Shown in pieces: positions 18,921 through 29,154 of a stretch of DNA of 64,000 nt. Below the pieces are notes generated by a model that made no database searches, had not been told where the DNA came from, and saw only the letters and a list, made by a program, of their open reading frames with translations. The first letter of the stretch is position 1. Each line of letters opens with the position of its first letter. A program made the translations under genes and the position numbers. The DNA lies in NCBI RefSeq assembly GCF_003240565.2, contig NZ_CP117255.1, forward strand, positions 1,116,001-1,180,000, written 5' to 3'. The DNA comes from Rhizobium tumorigenes (GTDB lineage Bacteria; Pseudomonadota; Alphaproteobacteria; Rhizobiales; Rhizobiaceae).

Positions 18921-19334
18921 ATGTTGCAGCCAAAGCGTACGAAGTACCGCAAGCAATTCAAGGGCCGCATCAAGGGCGTAGCCAAGGGCGGTTCTGATCT
19001 CGCATTCGGTGAATTCGGCCTGAAGGCCCAGGAACCGAATCGTGTCAACGCTCGTGAGATCGAGGCGGCTCGCCGCGCGATCACGCGTTTCATGAAGCGT
19101 GCCGGCCGCGTATGGATCCGGGTTTTCCCGGACGTGCCGGTCACCAAGAAGCCGACCGAAGTCCGCATGGGTAAGGGCAAGGGCGGCGTCGAATACTGGG
19201 CATGCAAGGTCAAGCCCGGTCGTATGATGTTCGAGATCGACGGTGTCAGCGAAGAAATCGCCCGTGAGGCGCTTCGTCTGGGTTCTGCCAAGCTCTCGGT
19301 CAAGACGCGCTTCGTGCAGCGCATTGCAGAGTAA
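18921..19334 (+). CDS. rplP: 50S ribosomal protein L16
   Basis: L16, 137 residues, near the A-site and needed for subunit maturation. [19 protein letters not shown] and [22 protein letters not shown] are diagnostic. It follows rpsC by 34 bases. Confidence 0.98.
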   Translation: MLQPKRTKYRKQFKGRIKGVAKGGSDLAFGEFGLKAQEPNRVNAREIEAARRAITRFMKRAGRVWIRVFPDVPVTKKPTEVRMGKGKGGVEYWACKVKPGRMMFEIDGVSEEIAREALRLGSAKLSVKTRFVQRIAE

Positions 19335-19346
19335 GGAAGAACAGCT

Positions 19347-19547
19347 ATGAAAGCCGCAGATGTTCGCGCGTTCACCGCCGACCAACTTAAGGAAGAGCTA
19401 GCCAAGCTGAAGAAGGAGCAGTTCAACCTGCGCTTTCAGAAGGCCACCGGCCAGCTTGAAAAAGCCTCTCGTGTGAACGAGGTCCGCAAGGACATCGCCC
19501 GCGTGAAAACCATTGCCCGCCAGAAGGCGGCAGAAGCCAAGGCCTAA
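19347..19547 (+). CDS. rpmC: 50S ribosomal protein L29
   Basis: L29, 66 residues, two long helices near the tunnel exit. [31 protein letters not shown] and [15 protein letters not shown] are the family pattern. Between rplP and rpsQ, as expected. Confidence 0.96.
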   Translation: MKAADVRAFTADQLKEELAKLKKEQFNLRFQKATGQLEKASRVNEVRKDIARVKTIARQKAAEAKA

Positions 19548-19559
19548 AGGAAAAATAAG

Positions 19560-19799
19560 ATGCCGAAACGCATTCTGCAGGGCGTCGTGGTCAGCGACAA
19601 GAACGAAAAGACCGTCGTGGTTCGGGTCGAGCGCCGCTTTGCGCATCCGCTCCTCCAGAAGACGGTTCGTCGTTCGAAGAAGTACAAGGCCCACGACGAG
19701 AACAACACATACAAGACCGGCGACATGGTTTCCATCGAGGAATGCGCGCCGATCTCCAAGGACAAGACCTGGACGGTCGTCTCCGCTCAGGTTAAGTAA
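19560..19799 (+). CDS. rpsQ: 30S ribosomal protein S17
   Basis: S17, 79 residues, an OB-fold primary binder of 16S r[24 protein letters not shown] and the [13 protein letters not shown] stretch identify it. Last gene of the S10 operon; a terminator-like hairpin follows 54 bases later. Confidence 0.97.
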   Translation: MPKRILQGVVVSDKNEKTVVVRVERRFAHPLLQKTVRRSKKYKAHDENNTYKTGDMVSIEECAPISKDKTWTVVSAQVK

Positions 19800-19853
19800 G
19801 AATTTGCGGTGAGGCCTTGCGTCTTGCCGTAATTTCTATATGAAGCAGCGACG

Positions 19854-19880
19854 GAACGCCTGAGACTCGGGCGTTCTTTT
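19854..19880 (+). terminator. Probable terminator between the S10 and spc operons
   Basis: A 7-bp stem (GAACGCC at 19854-19860 with GGCGTTC at 19870-19876) and 9-base loop is followed by TTTTGCTTTT. It sits in a 264-base gap, the longest in the S10-spc stretch, so it likely ends or attenuates S10 transcription. The remainder of the gap (19881-20063) should carry the spc promoter and leader, but no clear promoter stands out. Confidence 0.65.
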
Positions 19881-20063
19881 GCTTTTAGCGCACGGAAGGT
19901 CCCAATGGGGAAACCACCCTGGCAAGATCCATCCCGCGCTCGCTGAAGCTACTGCCATGTTTTCGCTCTTCCTTTTTGAAGAGTGTTAGCAGGTGAACAA
20001 TTCCATAAGCCGGGATAGGGGGCTCTGCCCAACCATTCCGGTATAACAAGAAGGCGACCTGAT

Positions 20064-20432
20064 ATGATTCAGATGCAAACAAACCTCGAGGTCGCGGATA
20101 ATTCCGGCGCACGTCGTGTCATGTGCATCAAGGTGCTGGGCGGTTCGAAGCGCAAGTATGCCTCGATTGGCGACATTATCGTCGTTTCGATCAAGGAAGC
20201 TATTCCGCGCGGCCGCGTAAAGAAGGGTGACGTGATGAAGGCTGTGGTCGTTCGCACAGCTGCCTCGATCCGCCGTGCGGATGGAAGCGTCATTCGTTTT
20301 GATACCAATGCAGCAGTACTTATCGACAACAAGAAAGAGCCGATCGGCACACGTATCTTCGGACCGGTTCCGCGCGAACTTCGCGCTAAGAACCACATGA
20401 AGATCATCTCGCTCGCTCCTGAAGTTCTGTAA
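20064..20432 (+). CDS. rplN: 50S ribosomal protein L14
   Basis: L14, 122 residues, an intersubunit bridge protein. [28 protein letters not shown] is the universal start, and [11 protein letters not shown] lies near the C-terminus. First gene of the spc operon. Confidence 0.98.
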   Translation: MIQMQTNLEVADNSGARRVMCIKVLGGSKRKYASIGDIIVVSIKEAIPRGRVKKGDVMKAVVVRTAASIRRADGSVIRFDTNAAVLIDNKKEPIGTRIFGPVPRELRAKNHMKIISLAPEVL

Positions 20433-20447
20433 GGGGAGCGGTTAGAG

Positions 20448-20756
20448 ATGCAAAAGATCCGCAAGGGCGACAAGGTCGTCATTCTGGCTGGTAAGGACAA
20501 GGGTCGTACCGGCGAAGTCATTCAAGTGATGCCGAAGGAAGACCGCGCAGTCGTTCGCGGCGTGAACATGGTCAAGCGCCATACACGCCAGTCGCAGTCG
20601 CAGGAAGCCGGCATCATCAACAAGGAAGCCTCGCTTCACCTCTCCAACATCGCGATTGTCGACAAGGACGGCAAGCCGACCCGCGTCGGTTTCCAGGTCG
20701 TTGATGGTAAGAAGGTCCGCGTGGCCAAGCGTTCGGGAGATGTGATCGATGGCTGA
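20448..20756 (+). CDS. rplX: 50S ribosomal protein L24
   Basis: L24, 102 residues, with a KOW motif ([22 protein letters not shown]) at residues 3-24. It is one of the two 50S assembly initiators. Its 3' end overlaps the rplE start by 8 bases, so translation is probably coupled. Confidence 0.97.
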   Translation: MQKIRKGDKVVILAGKDKGRTGEVIQVMPKEDRAVVRGVNMVKRHTRQSQSQEAGIINKEASLHLSNIAIVDKDGKPTRVGFQVVDGKKVRVAKRSGDVIDG

Positions 20757-21306
20757 GGCTAAATACGAACCGCGCCTGAAGACGGAATACGTATCCCGTA
20801 TCCGCGCAGCGCTGCAGGAACAGTTCTCCTACACCAACGAGATGATGATCCCCAAGCTGGACAAGATCGTCATCAACATGGGTGTGGGCGAAGCGACAGC
20901 CGATAGCAAGAAGCCCACGATTGCTGCTGCCGACCTGGCAGCGATCGCTGGCCAGAAGCCGGTCATCACTTTTGCGCGCAATTCCATCGCTGGCTTCAAG
21001 GTCCGCGAAAATATGCCAATCGGTGCCAAGGTCACGCTTCGTGGCGCCCGCATGTATGAGTTCGTGGATCGCCTGATCAACATCGCGCTTCCGCGCGTTC
21101 GCGACTTTCGCGGCCTGAACCCGAAGAGCTTTGACGGTCGTGGCAACTTCGCCATGGGCATCAAGGAACACATTGTGTTCCCAGAGATCAATTACGACAA
21201 GGTTGATCAGATGTGGGGCATGGACATCATCGTTTGCACGACGGCGACCAAGGACGACGAAGCGCGGGCTCTGCTCACAGAGTTCAACTTCCCGTTCCGC
21301 ACGTAA
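20749..21306 (+). CDS. rplE: 50S ribosomal protein L5
   Basis: L5, 185 residues, which binds 5S rRNA and the P-site tRNA. The conserved [15 protein letters not shown] and [11 protein letters not shown] segments are present. ATG 20749 lies inside the end of rplX. Confidence 0.97.
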   Translation: MAEAKYEPRLKTEYVSRIRAALQEQFSYTNEMMIPKLDKIVINMGVGEATADSKKPTIAAADLAAIAGQKPVITFARNSIAGFKVRENMPIGAKVTLRGARMYEFVDRLINIALPRVRDFRGLNPKSFDGRGNFAMGIKEHIVFPEINYDKVDQMWGMDIIVCTTATKDDEARALLTEFNFPFRT

Positions 21307-21339
21307 CCGTAACGACGAGCGTAGAAAAGGAAATCAAAT

Positions 21340-21645
21340 ATGGCGAAGACAAGCGCAGTTGAAAAGAACAAGCGCCGCCGCAATACGGTTGCTAACAGTG
21401 CCGCAAAGCGTGCCGCGCTGAAGGCAACCATCATGAACCAGTCCCTTCCGATCGAAGAGCGGTTCAAGGCCACCCTGAAGCTCGCATCGCTGCCGCGCGA
21501 TGGGTCCAAGACTCGCGTCCGTAACCGTTGCGAGATCACCGGTCGTCCGCGCGCCTACTACCGCAAGCTGCGCATGTCGCGTATCGCACTGCGTGAATTT
21601 GGCAATTTCGGCAAGGTGCCGGGCATTGTCAAGTCGAGCTGGTAA
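21340..21645 (+). CDS. rpsN: 30S ribosomal protein S14, zinc-independent form
   Basis: S14, 101 residues. The length and absence of the CxxC...CxxC zinc knuckle mark it as the long C-minus form; only one Cys is seen in the [21 protein letters not shown] core. It lies between rplE and rpsH in the spc operon. Confidence 0.97.
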   Translation: MAKTSAVEKNKRRRNTVANSAAKRAALKATIMNQSLPIEERFKATLKLASLPRDGSKTRVRNRCEITGRPRAYYRKLRMSRIALREFGNFGKVPGIVKSSW

Positions 21646-21657
21646 GGAGTAGCCCAC

Positions 21658-22056
21658 ATGACAATGACAGATCCATTGGGCGATATGCTCACACGCATCC
21701 GTAACGGCGCTTCGCGTCGCAAGTCGTCGGTTTCGACGCCTGCTTCCAAGCTCCGTGCACGTGTTCTCGATGTCCTTCAGTCCGAAGGTTACATTCGTGG
21801 CTATTCCGTCGTCGATTTCGGCAACGGCAAGTCGGAACTCAGCATCGAGCTGAAATATTATGAAGGCGCATCGGTCATTCGTGAGATCGGCCGTGTGTCT
21901 AAGCCGGGCCGCCGGGTTTATGTCTCGGTCAAGTCCATTCCGCAGGTCGCGAACGGTCTCGGCATCACTATCCTTTCTACTCCGAAGGGCGTGATGGCCG
22001 ACCACCAGGCTCGTGAACAGAATGTTGGTGGCGAGGTTCTTTGCTCGGTCTTCTAA
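21658..22056 (+). CDS. rpsH: 30S ribosomal protein S8
   Basis: S8, 132 residues, a primary binder of 16S rRNA helix 21. [15 protein letters not shown] and the C-terminal [29 protein letters not shown] are diagnostic. In E. coli S8 autoregulates spc; not testable here by eye. The start used is ATG 21658; ATG 21664 is an alternative. Confidence 0.97.
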   Translation: MTMTDPLGDMLTRIRNGASRRKSSVSTPASKLRARVLDVLQSEGYIRGYSVVDFGNGKSELSIELKYYEGASVIREIGRVSKPGRRVYVSVKSIPQVANGLGITILSTPKGVMADHQAREQNVGGEVLCSVF

Positions 22057-22100
22057 GGCTGGTCTAAAGAATTTCCCTCGAAACAGACAGGTTTGATAAA

Positions 22101-22634
22101 ATGTCTCGTATCGGCAAGAAGCCCGTTCAGGTGCCTGCAGGAATCACGGCCACGATTGATGGCCAAAAAGTGACTGCTAAGGGCCCCAAGGGTGAACTGT
22201 TTTTCGTCGCGAATGACGATATCGGTCTCAAGCTCGAAGATAATGCGATTGTTGTGACTCCGCTCAACGACAGCAAGAATGCTCGCTCAAAGTGGGGCAT
22301 GTCCCGCACGATGGTCGAAAACATCCTGGTTGGCGTCAAGGACGGTTACGAGCGCAAGCTCGAAATCAACGGCGTTGGTTACCGCGCGGCCCTGCAGGGC
22401 AAGAACCTGCAGTTGGCGCTTGGTTTCTCCCACGACGTGATTTATGAACCGCCAGTCGGAATCACAATTGCTGTGCCGAAGCCGACGGAAATCGTCGTTA
22501 CCGGTATCAACAAGCAGCAGGTCGGCCAGGTGGCCGCAGAAATCCGCGAATACCGTGGCCCCGAGCCTTACAAGGGCAAGGGCGTCAAGTATGCCGGTGA
22601 GCGGATCATCCGCAAAGAAGGCAAGAAGAAGTAA
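22101..22634 (+). CDS. rplF: 50S ribosomal protein L6
   Basis: L6, 177 residues, near the factor-binding site. [16 protein letters not shown], the central [22 protein letters not shown] and the C-terminal [24 protein letters not shown] are the standard landmarks. Confidence 0.98.
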   Translation: MSRIGKKPVQVPAGITATIDGQKVTAKGPKGELFFVANDDIGLKLEDNAIVVTPLNDSKNARSKWGMSRTMVENILVGVKDGYERKLEINGVGYRAALQGKNLQLALGFSHDVIYEPPVGITIAVPKPTEIVVTGINKQQVGQVAAEIREYRGPEPYKGKGVKYAGERIIRKEGKKK

Positions 22635-22646
22635 GGATCACGCGAA

Positions 22647-23009
22647 ATGGCTAGCAGGAAAGAAGCACTTGCACGTCGTGCCAACCGCGTGCGTCGTCAT
22701 CTTAAGTCGGTGGCTAACGGCCGTCCGCGCCTGTCGGTTCATCGCTCTTCGAAGAACATCTATGCTCAGGTCATCGACGATGTGGCCGGCAAGACGCTTG
22801 CGTCTGCCTCCACTCTCGACAAGGATCTGCGCGGTTCTCTGAAGACCGGTGCTGACACAGCAGCGGCAACGCTCGTTGGCAAGCTCGTTGCAGAGCGCGC
22901 CTCGAAGGCGGGCGTCAACGAGGTCGTGTTCGACCGCGGCGCGTTCATCTATCACGGTCGCATCAAGGCTCTGGCCGATGCTGCCCGCGAAGGCGGTCTC
23001 ACCTTCTAA
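22647..23009 (+). CDS. rplR: 50S ribosomal protein L18
   Basis: L18, 120 residues, which carries 5S rRNA with L5. [18 protein letters not shown] and [26 protein letters not shown] are characteristic. A 143-base gap follows before rpsE, unusual for the spc operon. Confidence 0.97.
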   Translation: MASRKEALARRANRVRRHLKSVANGRPRLSVHRSSKNIYAQVIDDVAGKTLASASTLDKDLRGSLKTGADTAAATLVGKLVAERASKAGVNEVVFDRGAFIYHGRIKALADAAREGGLTF

Positions 23010-23017
23010 TATAAATT

Positions 23018-23066
23018 TCCGGCCGGTGGCGTAAAGCTCCCGGCCGGATTTCGGTCTTTTCAGACC
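23018..23066 (+). other. Two hairpins in the long rplR-rpsE gap
   Basis: TCCGGCCGG (23018-23026) pairs perfectly with CCGGCCGGA (23040-23048), and GGTCT (23053-23057) pairs with AGACC (23062-23066) around a TTTC loop. They lie just after the rplR stop, where neighbouring genes have gaps of about 10-45 bases. No long T-run follows the first stem. The likely role is attenuation, mRNA protection or protein binding; this is inferred. Confidence 0.45.
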
Positions 23067-23152
23067 ATCACCGGACCACAGGGCAGCGAAAAGCCCGATG
23101 TGGTCTTGTTGCAGTTGCCGATTGCACCCGGAAAAGAAAAAGGAAAAGGACA

Positions 23153-23722
23153 ATGGCACAAGAAAAAAGAGGTTCTCGCGACGATCGCCAGAACCGTGAC
23201 GAGCGCGACAGCGAATTCGTCGACAAGCTGGTCGCGATCAATCGCGTTGCCAAGGTCGTCAAGGGCGGCCGTCGTTTCGGCTTTGCTGCTCTCGTCGTCG
23301 TAGGCGACCAGAAGGGCCGCGTTGGCTTCGGTCATGGCAAGGCGCGCGAAGTGCCGGAAGCCATCCGCAAGGCAACGGAAGCTGCCAAGCGCGAGCTGAT
23401 CTTCGTTCCCCTGCGTGACGGCCGTACGCTGCATCACGACATCCATGGCCGTCATGGCGCCGGCAAGGTTCTGCTGCGCTCTGCCAAGGCTGGTACCGGC
23501 ATCATCGCCGGTGGTCCGATGCGCGCCGTATTCGAAACGCTCGGCGTTCACGACGTCGTCGCCAAGTCGACCGGTTCCTCGAACCCATACAACATGGTTC
23601 GCGCAACGTTCGACGCTCTGAAGCAACAGATCCATCCGAAGGACATCGCAGCTCAGCGTGGCATCAAGTATGCCACTCTGCAGGCTCGTCGTATTGCCTC
23701 CGGTAATGCGTCTGAAGAATAA
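23153..23722 (+). CDS. rpsE: 30S ribosomal protein S5
   Basis: S5, 189 residues, important for decoding accuracy and the mRNA entry helicase. [30 protein letters not shown] is the dsRBD-like N-terminal domain, and [25 protein letters not shown] the C-terminal domain. A basic lead (residues 1-20) precedes them. Confidence 0.98.
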   Translation: MAQEKRGSRDDRQNRDERDSEFVDKLVAINRVAKVVKGGRRFGFAALVVVGDQKGRVGFGHGKAREVPEAIRKATEAAKRELIFVPLRDGRTLHHDIHGRHGAGKVLLRSAKAGTGIIAGGPMRAVFETLGVHDVVAKSTGSSNPYNMVRATFDALKQQIHPKDIAAQRGIKYATLQARRIASGNASEE

Positions 23723-23735
23723 GGGAGTTTGACCT

Positions 23736-23945
23736 ATGGCCAAAACGACCAACAAGACCGAAGCAAAGACCGTAACGGTCGAGCAGATCGGTAGCCCAAT
23801 TCGCCGTCCGGACGTTCAGGAAAAGACCCTGATCGGCCTCGGATTGAACAAGATGCACCGTCGCCGCACTCTGGAGGATACTCCTTCGGTTCGTGGAATG
23901 ATCCGTGCTGTCCAGCATCTCGTTCGCGTCGTCGACGAGAAGTAA
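23736..23945 (+). CDS. rpmD: 50S ribosomal protein L30
   Basis: L30, 69 residues. [30 protein letters not shown] is the family signature. It has a short hydrophilic N-terminal extension ([10 protein letters not shown]), common in alphaproteobacteria. Confidence 0.97.
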   Translation: MAKTTNKTEAKTVTVEQIGSPIRRPDVQEKTLIGLGLNKMHRRRTLEDTPSVRGMIRAVQHLVRVVDEK

Positions 23946-23960
23946 GCCGGAGGATTCGTT

Positions 23961-24443
23961 ATGAAACTGAATGAAATCACCGACAATGAAGGTTCGACCC
24001 ACTCCCGCAAGCGCCTCGGCCGCGGTATTGGTTCGGGCAAGGGCAAGACCGGTGGTCGCGGCGTCAAGGGGCAGAAGTCCCGTTCGGGCGTAGCGATCAA
24101 CGGCTTCGAAGGCGGTCAGATGCCAATCTACCGTCGTCTGCCTAAGCGCGGCTTCAACAACATCTTCAAGTCCGACTACGTCGTCGTATCGGTTGCTCGC
24201 CTCCAGGCAGCAGTCGACGCCGGCAAGCTGGACGCGAAGACGACGATCGATGCGGTCGCTCTCAAGGCTGCTGGCGTTATTCGTCGCGTCAAGGATGGCG
24301 TCCGGATCCTGTCCGACGGCGAAATCTCGGCAAAGCTGACCCTCGAAGTCGCAGGCGCTTCCAAGTCTGCTGTCGAGAAGATCGAGAAGGCTGGCGGCTC
24401 CATCAAGCTTTTGGCTGCCGCACCTGTCGCAGCTTCGGAATAA
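23961..24443 (+). CDS. rplO: 50S ribosomal protein L15
   Basis: L15, 160 residues. [45 protein letters not shown] N-terminus, with the glycine/basic extension that threads into 23S rRNA, and the [17 protein letters not shown] motif. Followed by 225 bases to secY containing a weak terminator-like hairpin. Confidence 0.97.
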   Translation: MKLNEITDNEGSTHSRKRLGRGIGSGKGKTGGRGVKGQKSRSGVAINGFEGGQMPIYRRLPKRGFNNIFKSDYVVVSVARLQAAVDAGKLDAKTTIDAVALKAAGVIRRVKDGVRILSDGEISAKLTLEVAGASKSAVEKIEKAGGSIKLLAAAPVAASE

Positions 24444-24457
24444 TACAGACGAATTAA

Positions 24458-24488
24458 TCGCCCGGGGTGCTTCACACCGGGCGATTTT
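24458..24488 (+). terminator. Attenuator-like hairpin between rplO and secY
   Basis: TCGCCCGG (24458-24465) pairs with CCGGGCGA (24477-24484), followed by only TTTT. A partial terminator here would lower secY-adk expression relative to ribosomal proteins. The rest of the gap to 24668 shows no gene. Confidence 0.55.
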
Positions 24489-24668
24489 GCTCCCATATGT
24501 GAGCTTCGGATCCTGAGTCGTGCGTTCGCGCGGGGAGGGCGATGACGGGACCTTCGGCTGGCGTGCGCTCTTGCATCGCAGTCCACCCAATGCTCGACTT
24601 TTTAAACAATTTGATTACACATTCCGGACTCGGCCGATTTAGCCGGAATTGGTAGTGCGGAGATTTGC

Positions 24669-26009
24669 ATGGCGTCTGCAGCGGAACAATTGGCATCCAA
24701 TCTCAATTTTTCAACCTTTGCAAAGGCGGAGGATCTGAAAAAGCGGCTCTGGTTTACGCTCGGTGCACTGCTTGTCTATCGCCTCGGCACCCACATTCCA
24801 CTTCCAGGCCTCAATCCTGCTGCTTATGCCCAGGCCTTCCAGGGCCAGGCAGGCGGTATTCTCGGCCTTTTCAACATGTTTTCCGGTGGCGCTGTCCAGC
24901 GCATGGCGATCTTCGCTCTCGGCATCATGCCCTACATCTCCGCCTCGATTATCGTGCAGTTGATGACTTCGGTCGTTCCCGCTCTCGAAAACCTGAAGAA
25001 GGAAGGTGAGCAGGGCCGCAAGATCATCAACCAGTACACGCGCTATGGCACGGTCCTTCTCGGTACGCTGCAGGCCTATGGCATCGCGGTGGGGCTTGAG
25101 AGCGGTAACGGGCTTGTCGTGCAGCCTGGCGTCTTTTTTATCGTCTCCACGGTCATCACCCTGCTCGGCGGTACGATGTTCCTGATGTGGCTCGGTGAGC
25201 AGATCACCTCGCGCGGTATCGGCAACGGCATTTCGTTGATCATCTTTGCCGGCATCGCAGCTGGCCTCCCATCGGCCTTGGCTGGTACGCTGGAACTCGG
25301 TCGCACCGGCGCGCTTTCGACCGCGCTCATCCTGCTTGTGCTCGTCGTCGCCATCGCGGTCATCGCCCTCATCGTCTTCGTCGAGCGTGCCCAGAGGCGT
25401 CTGCTGATCCAGTATCCGAAGCGCCAGGTCGGCAATCGCATGTTCCAAGGCGATACCTCGCACCTGCCGCTGAAGCTCAACACATCGGGCGTCATCCCAG
25501 CAATCTTCGCGTCGTCGCTGCTGCTTCTGCCGGCGACGCTCGCAGGCTTTGCCAACACCGCCGGCATGCCGGCCTGGGCAACGTCTATCGTCGCAGCACT
25601 CGGCCACGGTCGCCCGCTCTACATGGTGCTCTATGCGCTGATGATCGCCTTCTTCGCGTTCTTCTACACCGCCATCGTCTTCAATCCGAAGGACACGGCC
25701 GACAATCTCAAGAAGCACGGCGGCTTCATTCCCGGCATTCGCCCGGGTGAGCGTACGGCTGAATACATCGACTATGTGTTGACCCGCATCACCGTGGTCG
25801 GCGCCATCTACCTCGTGGTTGTCTGCATTCTGCCGGAAATCCTCGTTTCGCAGACAGGCATTCCGCTCGCCCTCGGCGGCACTTCACTCTTGATCGTCGT
25901 CAGTGTGACGCTTGACACGGTAGCGCAGATCCAGGGTCACCTGATCGCGCAGCAGTATGAAGGTCTGATCAAGAAGTCGAAGTTGCGCGGAGGAAAGCGG
26001 GGGAGATGA
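24669..26009 (+). CDS. secY: Preprotein translocase subunit SecY
   Basis: SecY, 446 residues, forming the protein-conducting channel with SecE and SecG in the inner membrane. About ten hydrophobic segments are visible, with the conserved LGIMPYISASIIVQLM stretch and the cytosolic KHGGFIPGIRPGERTAEYI loop that interacts with SecA and the ribosome. It overlaps adk by four bases (ATGA). Confidence 0.98.
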   Translation: MASAAEQLASNLNFSTFAKAEDLKKRLWFTLGALLVYRLGTHIPLPGLNPAAYAQAFQGQAGGILGLFNMFSGGAVQRMAIFALGIMPYISASIIVQLMTSVVPALENLKKEGEQGRKIINQYTRYGTVLLGTLQAYGIAVGLESGNGLVVQPGVFFIVSTVITLLGGTMFLMWLGEQITSRGIGNGISLIIFAGIAAGLPSALAGTLELGRTGALSTALILLVLVVAIAVIALIVFVERAQRRLLIQYPKRQVGNRMFQGDTSHLPLKLNTSGVIPAIFASSLLLLPATLAGFANTAGMPAWATSIVAALGHGRPLYMVLYALMIAFFAFFYTAIVFNPKDTADNLKKHGGFIPGIRPGERTAEYIDYVLTRITVVGAIYLVVVCILPEILVSQTGIPLALGGTSLLIVVSVTLDTVAQIQGHLIAQQYEGLIKKSKLRGGKRGR

Positions 26010-26656
26010 GACTTATCCTTTTGGGACCACCGGGCGCCGGCAAGGGTACTCAGGCTCAGCGTATAGTCGAAAAGTACGGTATCCCGCAGCTCTCCACCGG
26101 CGACATGCTGCGTGCGGCAGTCTCCGCGGGCACGGAAGTCGGCAAGCGCGCCAAGGCCGTCATGGACGCCGGCAAGCTGGTGTCCGACGAGATCGTCAAT
26201 GCGATCATCTCGGAGCGTATCGACGCCGAAGACTGTGCCAAGGGTTTCATCCTGGACGGCTTTCCGCGCACTCTGGTGCAGGCCGATGCCACCGAGAAGA
26301 TGCTGGCTGCCAAGGGCATGCAGCTTTCCGGTGTCGTCGAGATCAAGGTCGATGACGTCGTGCTCGCGGACCGGGTTTCCGGACGCTATACCTGCGCCAA
26401 TTGCGGTGCGGGCTATCACGATACCAACCTGAAGCCGAAGGTCGAGGGTGTTTGCGATCGCTGCGGTTCGACGCACTTCAAGCGCCGCCCGGACGACACG
26501 CGCGAAACCGTGGTGACGCGCATGCAGGCCTACTACAAGGAAACGGCGCCTTTGATTGGCTATTACTATGCCAAGAAAATGCTTCATTCGGTTGACGGCA
26601 TGGCGGATATCGATCATGTCACAGCGGAAGTCGAAAAGATTCTCTCCAGCCTTTGA
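26006..26656 (+). CDS. adk: Adenylate kinase, zinc-LID type
   Basis: Adenylate kinase (ATP + AMP to 2 ADP), 216 residues. The P-loop GPPGAGKGTQA is at residues 7-17 and DGFPRT follows. The LID domain is the long form with four cysteines (YTCANCGAGYH ... GVCDRCGS), consistent with a structural zinc site seen in some bacterial enzymes. The ATG overlaps the secY stop, implying coupled translation. It is the last gene of the spc transcript visible here. Confidence 0.98.
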   Translation: MRLILLGPPGAGKGTQAQRIVEKYGIPQLSTGDMLRAAVSAGTEVGKRAKAVMDAGKLVSDEIVNAIISERIDAEDCAKGFILDGFPRTLVQADATEKMLAAKGMQLSGVVEIKVDDVVLADRVSGRYTCANCGAGYHDTNLKPKVEGVCDRCGSTHFKRRPDDTRETVVTRMQAYYKETAPLIGYYYAKKMLHSVDGMADIDHVTAEVEKILSSL

Positions 26657-26976
26657 GCTTCGGAGAGTTGTGGTCGGGCCATACCAAGGCCTTTCGACGA
26701 TTTCGCAAAACAATTGCGGCGCATGATTCGGTCGGACCAGTTGGTCGGGGCGGGGATAAGCCAAAATAAACTTAGCGGAACAGTTGCCTTTTGGCAGTGA
26801 TTCCGCTAAACACCGCGCCAACTCGCGACATAGCTGCGATCGGCGCGGACTTCCCTCGGGAATTCCGGGTTCGGTCGTTTTGACATGTTATCGACCTCGA
26901 ATTGAACAAGTGGCCGTTTAAGGCCGCATAACGAAGACCTTTGCCTGATGGCAAATGGAACGCAAGGAGAATAGGC
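26657..26976 (+). promoter_or_regulatory. Leader region of the alpha (rpsM) operon
   Basis: A 320-base gap. A hairpin GCGGAA...TTCCGC with an inner TTGCC/GGCA arm lies at about 26776-26808, and a perfect 6-bp hairpin TTTGCC-tgat-GGCAAA lies at 26940-26955, just 7 bases before the rpsM ribosome-binding site AAGGAG. TTGACA occurs at 26879-26884 but without a convincing -10. The hairpin near the start could influence translation; this is speculative. Confidence 0.4.
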
Positions 26977-27345
26977 GTGGCACGTATCGCTGGCGTCAAC
27001 ATCCCGACGGCAAAGCGCGTAGTAATTGCGCTGACCTATATTCACGGGATTGGCAATAAGTTTGCGCAGGAAATCGTCACCAAGGTTGGTATCCCGGCTG
27101 AGCGCCGCGTTCACCAGCTGACGGATGCCGAAGTCCTGCAGATCCGCGAAACCATCGACCGCGACTACCAGGTCGAAGGCGATCTGCGTCGCGAGACGTC
27201 GATGAACATCAAGCGTCTGATGGACCTTGGCTGCTACCGCGGTCTTCGCCATCGTCGCGGCCTGCCGGTTCGTGGTCAGCGCACGCACACCAATGCCCGC
27301 ACCCGCAAGGGTCCGGCAAAGGCGATTGCTGGCAAGAAGAAGTAA
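26977..27345 (+). CDS. rpsM: 30S ribosomal protein S13
   Basis: S13, 122 residues, contacts the P-site tRNA and forms intersubunit bridges. The start is GTG 26977 ([15 protein letters not shown]) after AAGGAGAATAGGC; an upstream ATG at 26948 frame lacks family support. [24 protein letters not shown] is the universal tail. First gene of the alpha operon. Confidence 0.97.
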   Translation: MARIAGVNIPTAKRVVIALTYIHGIGNKFAQEIVTKVGIPAERRVHQLTDAEVLQIRETIDRDYQVEGDLRRETSMNIKRLMDLGCYRGLRHRRGLPVRGQRTHTNARTRKGPAKAIAGKKK

Positions 27346-27477
27346 CCAGCGGGCAACCGTGTGGGGGAGGCTGGCGGTTCCGCCGGCCTCTTTTGAGTTT
27401 GGCGAAGGGCATCAGCGCCCTGCGCCGGTGTAGCCGCTGGCATTACGGCGGTGCAGAGATCCACGAAAGGGACTATT

Positions 27478-27867
27478 ATGGGCAAGGAAGCCGTCCGCAT
27501 TCGCCGTCGCGAACGCAAGAACATCTCGTCGGGCGTTGCGCACGTCAACTCGACGTTCAACAACACGATGATCACGATCACTGACGCGCAGGGCAATGCG
27601 ATTGCCTGGTCGTCTGCTGGCGCCAAGGGCTTCAAGGGCTCGCGCAAGTCGACACCGTTTGCAGCGCAGATCGCCGCTGAAGATGCTGCCAAGAAGGCGC
27701 AGGAACATGGCATGAAGTCGCTTGAAGTCGAAGTTTGCGGTCCGGGTTCGGGTCGCGAGTCGGCTCTGCGCGCGCTCCAGGCTGCCGGTTTCATGATCAC
27801 GTCGATCCGCGATGTGACCCCGATCCCGCACAACGGTTGCCGCCCACGCAAGAAGCGTCGCGTATAA
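27478..27867 (+). CDS. rpsK: 30S ribosomal protein S11
   Basis: S11, 129 residues, platform protein. Start ATG 27478 ([15 protein letters not shown]) follows GAAAGGG; an upstream in-frame ATG at 27451 is less likely. [18 protein letters not shown] and the C-terminal [18 protein letters not shown] are diagnostic. It lies 132 bases after rpsM; no rpsD (S4) is found between rpsK and rpoA, as usual in this class. Confidence 0.97.
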   Translation: MGKEAVRIRRRERKNISSGVAHVNSTFNNTMITITDAQGNAIAWSSAGAKGFKGSRKSTPFAAQIAAEDAAKKAQEHGMKSLEVEVCGPGSGRESALRALQAAGFMITSIRDVTPIPHNGCRPRKKRRV

Positions 27868-27970
27868 TCATCGCCAATCACACACCGGTGAGCGCCCAAA
27901 AGGCGATTGCCGGTGCTTCTCAAGCTCGGTTGCCACGATTGGATGGTGGTAACGAACGGAAGGCAGGAAT

Positions 27971-28981
27971 ATGATTCAGAAGAATTGGCAGGAACTGATC
28001 AAGCCGAACAAGGTCGAGTTTTCCTCGGGCGGCCGCACAAAGGTCAACCTTGTCGCTGAACCGCTTGAGCGTGGCTTTGGCCTGACGCTCGGCAACGCGC
28101 TCCGTCGCGTGCTTCTGTCCTCGCTGCGCGGCGCCGCCGTTACGGCAGTACAGATCGACGGCGTACTGCATGAGTTCTCCTCGATCCCGGGCGTTCGCGA
28201 AGACGTTACGGATATCGTTCTGAACATCAAGGAAATCGCCATCAAGATGGACGGCGACGATGCCAAGCGCATGGTCGTCCGAAAGCAGGGTCCAGGCGTG
28301 GTCACCGCCGGCGACATCCAGACGGTCGGCGACATCGAGATCCTTAACCCGGATCACGTCATCTGCACGCTCGACGAAGGCGCTGAAATCCGCATGGAAT
28401 TCACCGTCAACAACGGCAAGGGCTATGTTCCGGCCGAGCGCAATCGTGCGGAAGACGCACCAATTGGTCTTATCCCGGTAGACAGCCTCTACTCGCCGGT
28501 CAAGAAAGTGTCCTACAAGGTGGAAAACACCCGCGAAGGTCAGGTTCTCGACTACGACAAGTTGCTGATGGCCATCGAAACCGACGGCTCGATCTCCGGT
28601 GAAGATGCAGTCGCTTTCGCGGCCCGCATCCTGCAGGACCAGCTCGGCGTTTTCGTCAACTTCGACGAACCGCAGAAGGATGTCGAAGAAGAGACAGTTA
28701 CCGAACTGGCGTTCAACCCGGCTCTCCTCAAGAAGGTGGACGAACTGGAACTGTCTGTCCGCTCGGCAAACTGCCTGAAGAACGACAACATCGTCTATAT
28801 CGGCGACCTCATTCAGAAGACCGAAGCCGAAATGCTTCGCACTCCGAATTTCGGCCGCAAGTCGCTGAACGAAATCAAGGAAGTTCTCGCTTCCATGGGC
28901 CTGCATCTCGGCATGGAAGTGCCCGCGTGGCCCCCAGAGAACATCGAAGATCTCGCCAAGCGCTACGAAGATCAGTACTGA
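27971..28981 (+). CDS. rpoA: DNA-directed RNA polymerase alpha subunit
   Basis: Alpha subunit, 336 residues. The N-terminal assembly domain has [17 protein letters not shown]; a linker leads to the C-terminal domain (about residues 250-320) with [19 protein letters not shown] and [20 protein letters not shown], which binds UP elements and activators. It lies in the alpha operon between rpsK and rplQ. Confidence 0.98.
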   Translation: MIQKNWQELIKPNKVEFSSGGRTKVNLVAEPLERGFGLTLGNALRRVLLSSLRGAAVTAVQIDGVLHEFSSIPGVREDVTDIVLNIKEIAIKMDGDDAKRMVVRKQGPGVVTAGDIQTVGDIEILNPDHVICTLDEGAEIRMEFTVNNGKGYVPAERNRAEDAPIGLIPVDSLYSPVKKVSYKVENTREGQVLDYDKLLMAIETDGSISGEDAVAFAARILQDQLGVFVNFDEPQKDVEEETVTELAFNPALLKKVDELELSVRSANCLKNDNIVYIGDLIQKTEAEMLRTPNFGRKSLNEIKEVLASMGLHLGMEVPAWPPENIEDLAKRYEDQY

Positions 28982-29154
28982 GCGGCGTGAGGCAACGTGT
29001 GTCGCGGATTTCCGCCGGCACGCCGATCGCAGAGAACAATAAGTAAAGGCAGGATGACTGCCTTTCCCCGTCAAACAGCAGGCATATCGCCTGCATGTGC
29101 CAGGAAACGGCAGGCCCAAAATCAAAGGGCACCTGCGATTTAAGGAGAATAGCA

